DNA of 9,348 nucleotides, taken from positions 1-9,348 of the forward strand of contig JANWHO010000036.1 in the NCBI GenBank assembly GCA_025450375.1, written 5' to 3'. Numbering within the stretch: position 1 is the first letter of the stretch; the number at the start of each line of letters is the position of its first letter. Origin of the DNA: Chloroflexota bacterium (GTDB lineage Bacteria; Chloroflexota; UBA5177; JANWHV01). A program made the position numbers and the translations under genes. Below the pieces are notes generated by a model that ran no database searches, was not told the DNA's origin, and saw nothing but the letters and a program-made list of their open reading frames with translations. Below are positions 1 to 5,903 of the stretch, one piece after another.

Positions 1-13
1 GCCTGAATGTACC

Positions 14-19
14 GAGGAG
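14..19 (+). promoter_or_regulatory. Ribosome binding site of the interrupted small ORF
   Basis: GAGGAG, followed by a 6-base spacer and ATG at 26. It supports the idea that a real gene was interrupted here. Confidence 0.5.
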
Positions 20-40
20 CGATTCATGCGTCAAAAGGCG

Positions 41-48
41 TATCATTT
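41..48. repeat. Target site duplication, left copy
   Basis: TATCATTT directly abuts the first base (G49) of the IS66 element and is repeated exactly on the other side. Confidence 0.93.
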
Positions 49-67
49 GTAACTGCTCAGACTTGCG
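49..67 (+). repeat. IS66 left terminal inverted repeat
   Basis: Nineteen bp starting GTAA, with 15 of 19 bases matching the inverted copy at 1510-1528. The TAA at 50-52 also ends the interrupted small frame that starts at 26, leaving an 8-residue remnant. Confidence 0.88.
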
Positions 68-88
68 GCAAAGAAATGCAGCGGGCGG

Positions 89-1477
89 CTATGGCTGGCT
101 GAGGAGGGCGCGGCAGGCGGTGAAGGGATTCAGGTTGCGGGCCTGCCAGGTGCCAAAGAGACTGGTCAAGGTCATGCGGACGGCGGAGCCTTCCGGGCTG
201 CGGGTGCCGCCGCTGATCTTGCGGGTGACCGCCAGGGGACGAATGCGGCGTTCGGCCCGGTTGTTGTCGGGGCTCAAGCCCGGGATGAGGACGAACGGAA
301 ACAGTTCGGCTTCATGGCGCAGCAGCCGTTTGGCGAGCGCTTGGCAGGGATGACGCTTGGCCTGGGCATAACGCAGCCCGAGCCGGTGACTGACCGCCAC
401 CAGTCGGTCATAGGCACGCTGGCGCTGGGCGGCGCTGGGCGGGTCGGTCGTCTGGAGGAAGGCGGTCGCCCAGTCGTAGAGGCGCCGCACCGCCCGCGCC
501 CAGGCCAGCACCGCCGGTCGGTCGGGGTGCTCCTCCTTCAGATCATGGAGATCCCGCAAGAGATGGGCCCAGCAGCGTTGATGCTTCCCGGCATAGCTGT
601 TGTAGGCGCCGTAGAAATCGCTGACCAACACCCCCCGGAACTGGTCCCCCAAGAGGCGGTCCAGCACCGTGTGGGCCCGGCTCCGGTCGCGTTCGACGTA
701 GCAGACCGGGGCGGGACCAGGGGTGGTCAGGAGCCAGACGTAGCCGTGCTGCCCATTCTCCCGCCAGCCCGTCTCGTCCCCATGCAGGAGGGGGCTGCCC
801 CGCGCCTGGGCCTGGAAGCCGGCCACGGTGGGGGCACTCGCCTGGGCCACCCGGCGCAAGAGGTCCACAATCCCGCCCGTGCTCAGACGCAGCCCATGCA
901 GCGCCGCCAGATAGCCTTGGATCTGCGCGATGGGCAGCCGCAGGGTCGTGCGCAAGGTGGCCACCAGGCTGGCAATCCCCACCCCCAGCCGGCCCTGCCC
1001 CAGACTCAGCCCGGCCGGACGTGGCGGCACGCACCAGGTCCGGCAGGCCGGACACCACCGCCGCATGAAGGTATGCTCGGTCACCACCAGCGGGGCCGGG
1101 GGCGGCAGGTCCACCACCTGGCGTCGCCACCAGACACTCCCGTCTCGCAAACCAGAGCCACAGTCCGGACATGCTTCATACGCATGGCGCACGAACGCGG
1201 TCGGCGGATCGAGTGGCCGCCCCGCGTTCTGCTCCGGGGCACGCATCCGCCGCGCCGTGGGCGGCGCGGGCCGCCCCTTGCTGGCCGGCTTGCCGAACCT
1301 GCGTCGCCGCTGCCCACCCTGCTCCAGTTCCCCCACCCGCGCCGTGGCCGCGCTCATCTGCTCCTGGAGGGTCGCTACCTGGGCCTCCAGGGTGCCCACG
1401 TGCGCCCGCAGGGCCTGGTTCTCTACCCGAAGCGCGGCGTTCTCCGTCCACAACTGCGCGACCGCTTGCTCGTCCAT
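89..1477 (-). CDS. IS66 family transposase (DDE)
   Basis: A 462-residue DDE transposase that cuts and joins the ends of its own element. In order: a heptad-rich coiled coil (about residues 5-52) with repeated Leu/Ala/Glu; a basic linker (57-78) with RRRRFGK; a zinc-binding segment with C103/C106 and C142/C145 (zf-IS66); then the catalytic domain. The catalytic acids appear as D234 in GDETGW, D287 in SDFYGAY and E409 in NNRAERRIR. The C-terminus (about 435-462, SLFGTWQARNLNPF) is typical of the family. I place the start at the ATG at 1477 because the frame upstream of it crosses the inverted repeat and leaves the element, so the longer frame to 1699 cannot be native. Upstream there is only a weak purine-rich stretch (ggtaggg). 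No truncation or frameshift is visible, so it looks functional. It is transcribed away from the threonine synthase gene. Confidence 0.93.
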   Translation of the reverse strand: MDEQAVAQLWTENAALRVENQALRAHVGTLEAQVATLQEQMSAATARVGELEQGGQRRRRFGKPASKGRPAPPTARRMRAPEQNAGRPLDPPTAFVRHAYEACPDCGSGLRDGSVWWRRQVVDLPPPAPLVVTEHTFMRRWCPACRTWCVPPRPAGLSLGQGRLGVGIASLVATLRTTLRLPIAQIQGYLAALHGLRLSTGGIVDLLRRVAQASAPTVAGFQAQARGSPLLHGDETGWRENGQHGYVWLLTTPGPAPVCYVERDRSRAHTVLDRLLGDQFRGVLVSDFYGAYNSYAGKHQRCWAHLLRDLHDLKEEHPDRPAVLAWARAVRRLYDWATAFLQTTDPPSAAQRQRAYDRLVAVSHRLGLRYAQAKRHPCQALAKRLLRHEAELFPFVLIPGLSPDNNRAERRIRPLAVTRKISGGTRSPEGSAVRMTLTSLFGTWQARNLNPFTACRALLSQP

Positions 1478-1509
1478 GTTGCCTACCCTACCAGACCGCA
1501 GCCTCCACG

Positions 1510-1528
1510 CGCAACTCTGACCTCTTAC
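1510..1528 (-). repeat. IS66 right terminal inverted repeat
   Basis: Inverted partner of 49-67. Mismatches fall at positions 5, 6, 8 and 14 of the repeat. It lies 32 bp upstream of the transposase start codon. Confidence 0.88.
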
Positions 1529-1536
1529 TATCATTT
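1529..1536. repeat. Target site duplication, right copy
   Basis: TATCATTT directly follows the last base (1528) of the IS66 element. It is identical to 41-48. Eight bp is the duplication length typical of IS66. Confidence 0.93.
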
Positions 1537-1686
1537 TGGAGGCCCTACGCTCGCGGGACGCGCGGAGATCCCGCCAGACCATGGAACGCACATCCGCGAT
1601 GCCACCCAGCGCATCGGGCGGCTGATCGACCTCCACTCGCCCCCTAGCGGTGACGCCAAAAATCCGAGGACGCTGGAATGATCGAC

Positions 1687-1693
1687 AAGGAGG
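1687..1693 (+). promoter_or_regulatory. Ribosome binding site that fixes the threonine synthase start
   Basis: AAGGAGG with a 4-base spacer (CACC) before ATG 1698. This favours 1698 over the open frame beginning at 1650, and over the second in-frame ATG at 1728, which has no comparable site. Confidence 0.8.
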
Positions 1694-1697
1694 CACC

Positions 1698-2957
1698 ATG
1701 ATACAGCAGGTCGGAGTAGAGGGCCGGATGGCTCCCCGCCATAGCTATCTCTCGCATCTGGAATGCGGTAAGTGCGCGCGGCTCTACGACGCGGACGCGC
1801 CGCGGCAGGTCTGTGAGTGCGGGTCACCGTTGTTGGCGCGCTACGATCTGGCGAGCCTCCGCCATGCGCTCACTCCTTCCGATCTGGCCCATCGCGAACC
1901 GACGCTCTGGCGCTATCACGAATTGTTGCCGGTGCGGGATCCCGGCGCCATCGTGACGCTGGGCGAGGGAATGACCCCCTTGGTCCGGTTGCCCCGCCTG
2001 GGAGAGCGGCTTGGCCTCAGGTCGCTGTACATGAAAGACGAGGGCTTGCTACCGACCGGAACCTTCAAGGCTCGCGGAGCAGCGGTCGGCATCTCGCGCG
2101 CCCTTGAGCTTGGCATCGAGACAATCGCGATGCCCACGAACGGCAACGCGGGTGCCGCCTGGGCGGCATACGCGGCCAGGGCCGGGATAGCGATGTGGAT
2201 CGTCATGCCGAAGGATGCGCCGGCCATGACAACTATCGAGTGCACGGTGACGGGTGCCCACGTCTACCACGTAAACGGGCTGATCAGCGACGCGGGGCGT
2301 ATCGTGGCGCGAGCAGCCCGGGCGCGCTCGTGGTTCGACGGCTCGACCTTAAAGGAACCCTATCGCATCGAAGGGAAGAAGACGATGGGCCTGGAGATTG
2401 CCGAGCAGCTTGGGTGGGCGATGCCGGATGTCATCATCTATCCCACGGGCGGTGGGGTGGGCGTGATAGGGATCTACAAAGCGCTCCTGGAATTACGTGA
2501 ACTGGGATGGGTGTCGGGGCCGCTGCCGCGGCTGGTCGCGGTGCAGGCGAGCGGCTGCGCCCCGATCGTGCGGGCGTGGCGGGCGGGCGCCGCCGAATCC
2601 GAGTTCTGGGAAGGGGCAAGCACTATAGCCTTTGGCCTTACCGTTCCCAAAGCCCTGGGTGATTTCTTGGTCTTGCGGGCCCTTTATGAAACCAGCGGTT
2701 GCGCGGTGGCCGTCGATGACGCGGACTTGGTGCGCGATCAGGAGCTTATCGCCTCGCTCGAGGGCGCTTTTCCCTGCCTGGAAGGCGCCGCGACAGTCAC
2801 GGCGCTTCGCCACCTGCTGGACTCGGGATGGATCGGCAGGACCGAGTCGGTCGTCCTCCTCAACACCGGCGCCGGTCTTAAGTTCCCCTCGACAAGCACG
2901 GTCGCGGTACCGATTCTCGACCCGAATGATGACATCCCCATGACCGTCGATGCGTAA
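1698..2957 (+). CDS. thrC: Threonine synthase-like PLP enzyme (fold type II)
   Basis: A 419-residue PLP-dependent enzyme predicted to convert O-phosphohomoserine to threonine and phosphate in the cytosol, the last step of threonine synthesis. A zinc-ribbon-like N-terminus (C23, C26, C39, C41) is typical of one threonine synthase branch. The PLP lysine is most likely K124 in LLPTGTFKARG, followed by the TNGNAG substrate/cofactor loop (147-152). The phosphate-binding loop is PTGGGVG (249-255). Length fits the family. The TFKARG and GGGVG forms differ from classical SFKDRG-type synthases, so a related beta-replacing or beta-eliminating enzyme of the same fold, such as a cysteate synthase or diaminopropionate-type enzyme, cannot be excluded. 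The gene is followed by an acetyltransferase and preceded by the interrupted small ORF. The IS66 element now separates it from whatever promoter lay to the left. Confidence 0.82.
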   Translation: MIQQVGVEGRMAPRHSYLSHLECGKCARLYDADAPRQVCECGSPLLARYDLASLRHALTPSDLAHREPTLWRYHELLPVRDPGAIVTLGEGMTPLVRLPRLGERLGLRSLYMKDEGLLPTGTFKARGAAVGISRALELGIETIAMPTNGNAGAAWAAYAARAGIAMWIVMPKDAPAMTTIECTVTGAHVYHVNGLISDAGRIVARAARARSWFDGSTLKEPYRIEGKKTMGLEIAEQLGWAMPDVIIYPTGGGVGVIGIYKALLELRELGWVSGPLPRLVAVQASGCAPIVRAWRAGAAESEFWEGASTIAFGLTVPKALGDFLVLRALYETSGCAVAVDDADLVRDQELIASLEGAFPCLEGAATVTALRHLLDSGWIGRTESVVLLNTGAGLKFPSTSTVAVPILDPNDDIPMTVDA

Positions 2958-3024
2958 CGGAAACGGTATCCTCATTCAGGGAACTAGCGCTCCCACCCGT
3001 TCAGAGTTCTCGATGGAGATGATG

Positions 3025-3723
3025 ATGTCCACACCTGGAGGACGCCCCGCCGCGCTCAACTGGACCCCCGCACGGGTTCCGATCCCCGGCGTCCTGGCCG
3101 GGACCACGGTTCGCCTGGAGCCCGTCGATCTCGAGGCCCACGCCCATGCCCTCTCCGCCGCGGCGCGGGACCGCCGCGATCCCGCCTTGTGGGACTACAT
3201 GAGTGTGGGGCCATTCACGGATGACGCCGCCTTCCGGTCGTGGCTGGAGACCGCGGCAGCCTCACGCGACCCGCTCTTTTTCACGGTGATCGATCAGGCG
3301 ACCGAGGAGCCGGCGGGGATGGTCAGCTATTTGCGGGTCACGCCGGCCCATGGGGTGATTGAGATCGGCAGTATCTGGTTTGGACCCACCCTCCAGCGAA
3401 CCCGACAAGCAACCGAGGCCATCTATCTCCTCGCGCGCCATGTCTTCGCGGATCTTGGCTACCGCCGCCTGGAATGGAAGTGCGACGCCCGCAACGAGCG
3501 ATCGCGCCGCGCCGCCGAGCGCTTCGGGTTCCGCTCTGAGGGCGTGTTTGCCCAGCACATGGTAGTCAAAGGGCGAAACCGGGATACCGCGTGGTTCGCG
3601 ATGCTCGATCGCGACTGGCCGGCCCTTGGCGCGGCCTTCACGACCTGGCTGAGGCCGGAGAATTTCGACCCTTCCGGCCGCCAACTTCAGTCCCTGGCAG
3701 CCATCCGCGGAGCAGACAGGTAG
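3025..3723 (+). CDS. GNAT family N-acetyltransferase (RimJ/RimL type)
   Basis: About 232 residues. It should transfer acetyl from acetyl-CoA to an amine, either a protein N-terminus or a small molecule; the substrate is unknown. The fold can be followed from LAGTTVRLEPVDLEAH (24-39) through PLFFTVIDQATEEPAGMVSY (83-102) and EIGSIWFGP (113-121). The acetyl-CoA loop region is LQRTRQATEAIYLL (123-136). The conserved NERSRRAAERFGFRSEG (157-173) is the motif B-like end of the RimJ/RimL group. I chose the ATG at 3025 because GGAG at 3015-3018 sits 6 bases before it. The in-frame ATGs at 3013, 3019 and 3022 are alternatives. The frame is also open to an ATG at 2950, which overlaps the end of the thrC-like gene by 8 bp and would give 257 residues by translational coupling. 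Same strand and tight spacing imply one operon with the PLP enzyme. Confidence 0.86.
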   Translation: MSTPGGRPAALNWTPARVPIPGVLAGTTVRLEPVDLEAHAHALSAAARDRRDPALWDYMSVGPFTDDAAFRSWLETAAASRDPLFFTVIDQATEEPAGMVSYLRVTPAHGVIEIGSIWFGPTLQRTRQATEAIYLLARHVFADLGYRRLEWKCDARNERSRRAAERFGFRSEGVFAQHMVVKGRNRDTAWFAMLDRDWPALGAAFTTWLRPENFDPSGRQLQSLAAIRGADR

Positions 3724-3733
3724 TCGGTACGTT

Positions 3734-3749
3734 CTCCTCGGAAGAGGAG
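3734..3749. terminator. Stem-loop between convergent genes
   Basis: CTCCTC-GGAA-GAGGAG: six perfect pairs closed by a GNRA-type tetraloop. It lies in the 37-bp gap between the acetyltransferase stop (3723) and the stop of the opposing LLM gene (3761). Position suggests a bidirectional end signal, but neither side has a T-run, so intrinsic termination is uncertain. Confidence 0.4.
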
Positions 3750-3760
3750 GCGCTCGGAAG

Positions 3761-4669
3761 TCATGGCAACACCGCGCGGGCGAACCTCGCTAACCCATCG
3801 AGATCGTCCAGGTCCAGCCATTGCAGCATCACTGTCTGTACGCCCGCCGCGGCAAGCGCGCCTAACTGCTCTCGCACTTCCTCGCCGACGCCCACGAGAA
3901 TGCCGGCGGCATGAAGATCATCGGCCGACCGAGCGCGCGCGGCCAGTTTCGCCTGTAGCTCGGCCCTGCTGTGACCGAATATCACATTGGTCATCAAGGT
4001 ACGGCGCACCTGGTCCGACGCCCGTCCGCGTTCGCGGAGCAACTGATCGAGACGCCGGCTGAGGTCGGCGAAGGTCGCGGCGGACACGAACGGCACGTTC
4101 CATTCGTCGGCGTACTGGGCGGCCAGGGCCAGAACGCCCCGCTTCCCGCCAATGACGATGGCTGGGCCGCCCTGACGTTGGGGCCGTGGGAGCAGGATGG
4201 CGTCTCGCAGATGATAGTAGTCGCCCTCGAAGGTGACCGGTGTGTCGCTTCGGAGAAGGCTGACCGTTACCTCAACCCCTTCTCGGTAGCGCGCCAACCG
4301 CTGGGGAATGGGAAGCAGATCGAAGCCGAAATGATCGTGCTCGCGGTCCTGCCAGCCCGCGCCCAGGCCCAACCGCAAGCGCCCTCCCGAAAGATCATCC
4401 ACGGCGCTCGCCATACGCGCCGTATTGACCGGATGGCGGAACGAGACGGGCGAGACCATGGGGCCGAACTCGATCCGCGAGGTGTGGCCGGCCAGCCAGG
4501 TCAGCGAGGTCCACAATTCGAGCGACTCGAGATCGGGCCCCTGCCCGTTGGTCATATGATCGGAGCGGTAGAGTCCCGCGAACCCTAACTCTTCCACCGC
4601 CCGGGCAATGCCTTGCCAGCGGGGCCAGGTAAGTCCGTTCTGGCCCTCGACCATGATTGCCACGTCCAT
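3761..4669 (-). CDS. LLM class (F420/FMN-dependent) oxidoreductase
   Basis: A 302-residue luciferase-like TIM-barrel flavin or F420 oxidoreductase, cytosolic. Family signs: GIARAVEELGFAGLYRSDH (20-38) in the first barrel strands; TSRIEFGPMV (63-72); RHPVNTARMASAVDDLSGGR (78-97, first base of the barrel core); GLGAGW (101-106 in the frame beginning MDVAIM, immediately after RLRL); then RLARYREGVEV before the variable insertion; and VIGGKRGVLALAAQYADEWN. Such proteins hydride-transfer to or from F420 or FMN on varied substrates, and the substrate cannot be read here. I start at ATG 4669 because AAAGGAG (4681-4687 on the complement) lies 11 bases upstream. A GTG at 4690 would add 7 residues but contains that site and lacks one of its own. 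The gene is divergent from the PfkB/SIS operon, leaving open whether they share regulation. Confidence 0.9.
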   Translation of the reverse strand: MDVAIMVEGQNGLTWPRWQGIARAVEELGFAGLYRSDHMTNGQGPDLESLELWTSLTWLAGHTSRIEFGPMVSPVSFRHPVNTARMASAVDDLSGGRLRLGLGAGWQDREHDHFGFDLLPIPQRLARYREGVEVTVSLLRSDTPVTFEGDYYHLRDAILLPRPQRQGGPAIVIGGKRGVLALAAQYADEWNVPFVSAATFADLSRRLDQLLRERGRASDQVRRTLMTNVIFGHSRAELQAKLAARARSADDLHAAGILVGVGEEVREQLGALAAAGVQTVMLQWLDLDDLDGLARFARAVLP

Positions 4670-4696
4670 GTCGTGCCCTGCTCCTTTCACCGGGAA

Positions 4697-4711
4697 AACC
4701 CCGAGCGGGTT
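4697..4711 (-). repeat. AACCC/GGGTT stem followed by TTTT on the minus strand
   Basis: AACCC-CGAGC-GGGTT. Read on the minus strand, which is the LLM direction, it is followed by TT and CCC, so the arm ends GGGGTTTT. It lies 10 bp upstream of the LLM ribosome binding site and is a weak attenuator or operator candidate. The stem is only five pairs. Confidence 0.3.
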
Positions 4712-4790
4712 GGGCCGCCGACCGTGTGCTTAGGCCCATGGCATCCAGCGTATCACAGTCGTGGGGGATGGCAGCCCTGCCTACGTGCGG

Positions 4791-4809
4791 GCCGAATAGC
4801 CCTTTCGGC
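4791..4809. repeat. GCCGAA/TTCGGC inverted repeat
   Basis: Perfect 6-bp arms with a 7-base spacer, mid-way between the divergent genes. Possible operator half-sites. Confidence 0.4.
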
Positions 4810-4888
4810 ACTCCCCCGCGCCCCCATCCCGGTAATGGGCGTGATGTCGGCAAGGCAACCTGTCCCACCCGTGCTACATTACACTCTG

Positions 4889-4932
4889 GCGCGGCCCCCC
4901 AAACTTTCCAAGAGGTTCCTGGGGGCCAGCGC
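4889..4932 (+). promoter_or_regulatory. Strong stem-loop upstream of the PfkB gene
   Basis: GGCCCCC (4893-4899) pairs perfectly with GGGGGCC (4921-4927). Across a bulged A4928, GCGC (4889-4892) pairs with GCGC (4929-4932), giving 11 pairs round a 21-base loop. It ends 34 bp before the kinase ribosome binding site. There is no T-run after it, so it is more likely a leader structure or a protein-binding palindrome than an intrinsic terminator. Confidence 0.45.
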
Positions 4933-4966
4933 GACGACGACTGGCAAGCAGCGAGCAATCTCTCAA

Positions 4967-4971
4967 GGAGG
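4967..4971 (+). promoter_or_regulatory. Ribosome binding site supporting a TTG start
   Basis: GGAGG (within AAGGAGG) with a 5-base spacer before TTG at 4977. This site decides for the rare TTG start, since the N-terminal strand LVIAGN is needed for the PfkB fold. Confidence 0.85.
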
Positions 4972-4976
4972 CGCCT

Positions 4977-5903
4977 TTGCTGGTGATCGCCGGCAATCTG
5001 ACGGTCGACGACACGGTGTTGCCCGATGGTCGGACCGCCATGGGCGCGATTGGCGGCGACGTTCTGTACACCGGGCTGGGCGCCGCTCTCTGGACCCAGG
5101 AGGTAGGCGTATTGAGCCGGGTGGGAGAGGATTTCCCAACCGAGCAGTTGGACCGCGTACGCGCGGCCGGCCTGGATACCGCCGGCCTCGTATCGTGTGC
5201 CGGCCCCTCCATCCGTTACTGGGTGGTCTATGAGTGGGACGGGCGCCGCCACTTTATCCAAAGGACCGTCGAGAACCGCCTGGATGCGCTCTCACCGGAG
5301 CCGGACGACCTCCCGCCTGCCTATGTATCGGCGGCCCGTGCCTTCCATGTGGCGGCAATCCCTTTTGGGCAGGCCGATCGGCTGGTGCGCGCCGCCGCCC
5401 TGCTTCCCTCCGCCCCGCTGATCACCCTCGATACCCACGAGGACTTTGTGGCGGGCTATCAGGACCGCTTGACCGGCCTGCTCCCCCTGCTGGGAGCATT
5501 TCTGCCAAGTCGGGAAGAAGTGGCGCTCTGGTTCGGCGATGACGATCCGGAGCGCCATATCGGCGACCTTCTGGCCCTTGGTCCACGGGTTGCCGTGATC
5601 AAGATGGGGGCGGACGGGGCGTTGGTTCAGCAACGCGGACAACCGCGCCCGCGGCTCATCCCCATCGTGCCAGTCACGGCCCTTGATGTAACGGGGGCGG
5701 GCGATGCCTTCTGCGGCGGCTTTGTCGCGCGCTTCGCGGCGGGGGCGGATCCCTATGAGGCGGCGATGGCGGGCGCGGTGTCCGCGTCATTCGCCGTCGA
5801 GGCATACGGCATTCACGGTCTCCTCGGGGTCGCCACGCGAGACCGCGACGAGCGGTTAGCGCGACTACACGCAATCGAAAAGGAGCGGAACCATGGCCGG
5901 TGA
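4977..5903 (+). CDS. PfkB-family carbohydrate kinase
   Basis: A 308-residue ribokinase/PfkB-type kinase that phosphorylates a sugar or sugar derivative with ATP in the cytosol. Signs in order: VIAGNLTVDDTV (3-14), the GG pair of the substrate-binding motif (GAIGGDVLYTGLGAAL, 23-38), GVLSRVGEDF (44-53), VIKMGADGALV (207-217), and signature 2 DVTGAGDAFCGGFVARFA (237-254) with the anion hole GAG and catalytic base D243. Length fits the family. TTG is used as start. The last 11 bp overlap the start of the SIS-domain gene, so the two are translated together. A kinase feeding a SIS enzyme fits a pathway in which a sugar amine or Amadori product is phosphorylated and then cleaved or isomerised, as in FrlD/FrlB. 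That assignment is inference. A plain fructose- or ketose-type kinase is equally allowed by the motifs. Confidence 0.92.
   Translation: MLVIAGNLTVDDTVLPDGRTAMGAIGGDVLYTGLGAALWTQEVGVLSRVGEDFPTEQLDRVRAAGLDTAGLVSCAGPSIRYWVVYEWDGRRHFIQRTVENRLDALSPEPDDLPPAYVSAARAFHVAAIPFGQADRLVRAAALLPSAPLITLDTHEDFVAGYQDRLTGLLPLLGAFLPSREEVALWFGDDDPERHIGDLLALGPRVAVIKMGADGALVQQRGQPRPRLIPIVPVTALDVTGAGDAFCGGFVARFAAGADPYEAAMAGAVSASFAVEAYGIHGLLGVATRDRDERLARLHAIEKERNHGR

Larger units (their letters stand above)
49..1528 (-). mobile_element. Complete IS66-family insertion sequence (single-transposase type)
   Basis: The element is 1480 bp and both boundaries are visible. The left end (49-67) reads gtaactgctcagacttgcg. The right end, read on the minus strand from 1528 to 1510, is gtaagaggtcagagttgcg. 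The two match at 15 of 19 positions and both begin GTAA, as IS66 ends do. The 8 bp on each side are identical (TATCATTT at 41-48 and 1529-1536), and 8 bp is the known IS66 duplication length. It carries only the large transposase and no TnpA/TnpB accessory genes, like the single-ORF (ISBst12-like) branch of IS66. Intact ends, an intact reading frame and a perfect duplication suggest a recent and possibly still mobile insertion. It lies inside a short open frame just upstream of the threonine synthase gene. Confidence 0.93.
26..1681 (+). pseudogene. Small unknown ORF interrupted by the IS66 element
   Basis: Joining 26-48 to 1537-1681, which removes the element and one duplication copy, gives a continuous frame of 55 codons plus TGA. 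GAGGAG at 14-19 lies 6 bases before the ATG at 26, a good ribosome binding site. The stop at 1679-1681 is 16 bp before the threonine synthase start, so it would have been co-transcribed with it. About 69% of third codon positions are G or C, a plausible coding pattern for this DNA. The predicted peptide begins MRQKAYHFGG, contains IRDATQRIGRLIDL, which could form a short amphipathic helix, and ends NPRTLE. I recognise no family. In the present state translation from 26 stops after eight residues at the TAA created by the element's end. The frame is also open upstream to base 2, so a longer product is possible. The chance that this is merely a random open frame is real. Confidence 0.5.
4670..4976. 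other. Divergent intergenic region with several inverted repeats
   Basis: 307 bp between the LLM start and the PfkB start, with no credible ORF. It should hold promoters in both directions. It contains inverted repeats at 4697-4711, 4791-4809 and 4889-4932 (listed separately). A possible extended -10 for the kinase, TGCTACATT at 4872-4880, has no recognisable -35. Confidence 0.6.

Noticed and set aside
314..1681. 455-codon plus-strand frame
   Set aside because: It is antisense to the transposase for nearly all its length and crosses the element boundary. Only its last part (1537-1681) is kept, as the 3' section of the interrupted small ORF.
1537..1697. T-box or riboswitch leader before the threonine synthase
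   Set aside because: No conserved T-box sequence (AGGGTGG-type) or terminator/antiterminator pair is visible, and an open frame explains the region.
1478..1699. 74-residue N-terminal extension of the transposase frame
   Set aside because: It runs through the inverted repeat and into flanking host DNA, so it is not part of the element's gene. ATG 1477 is the only sensible start.
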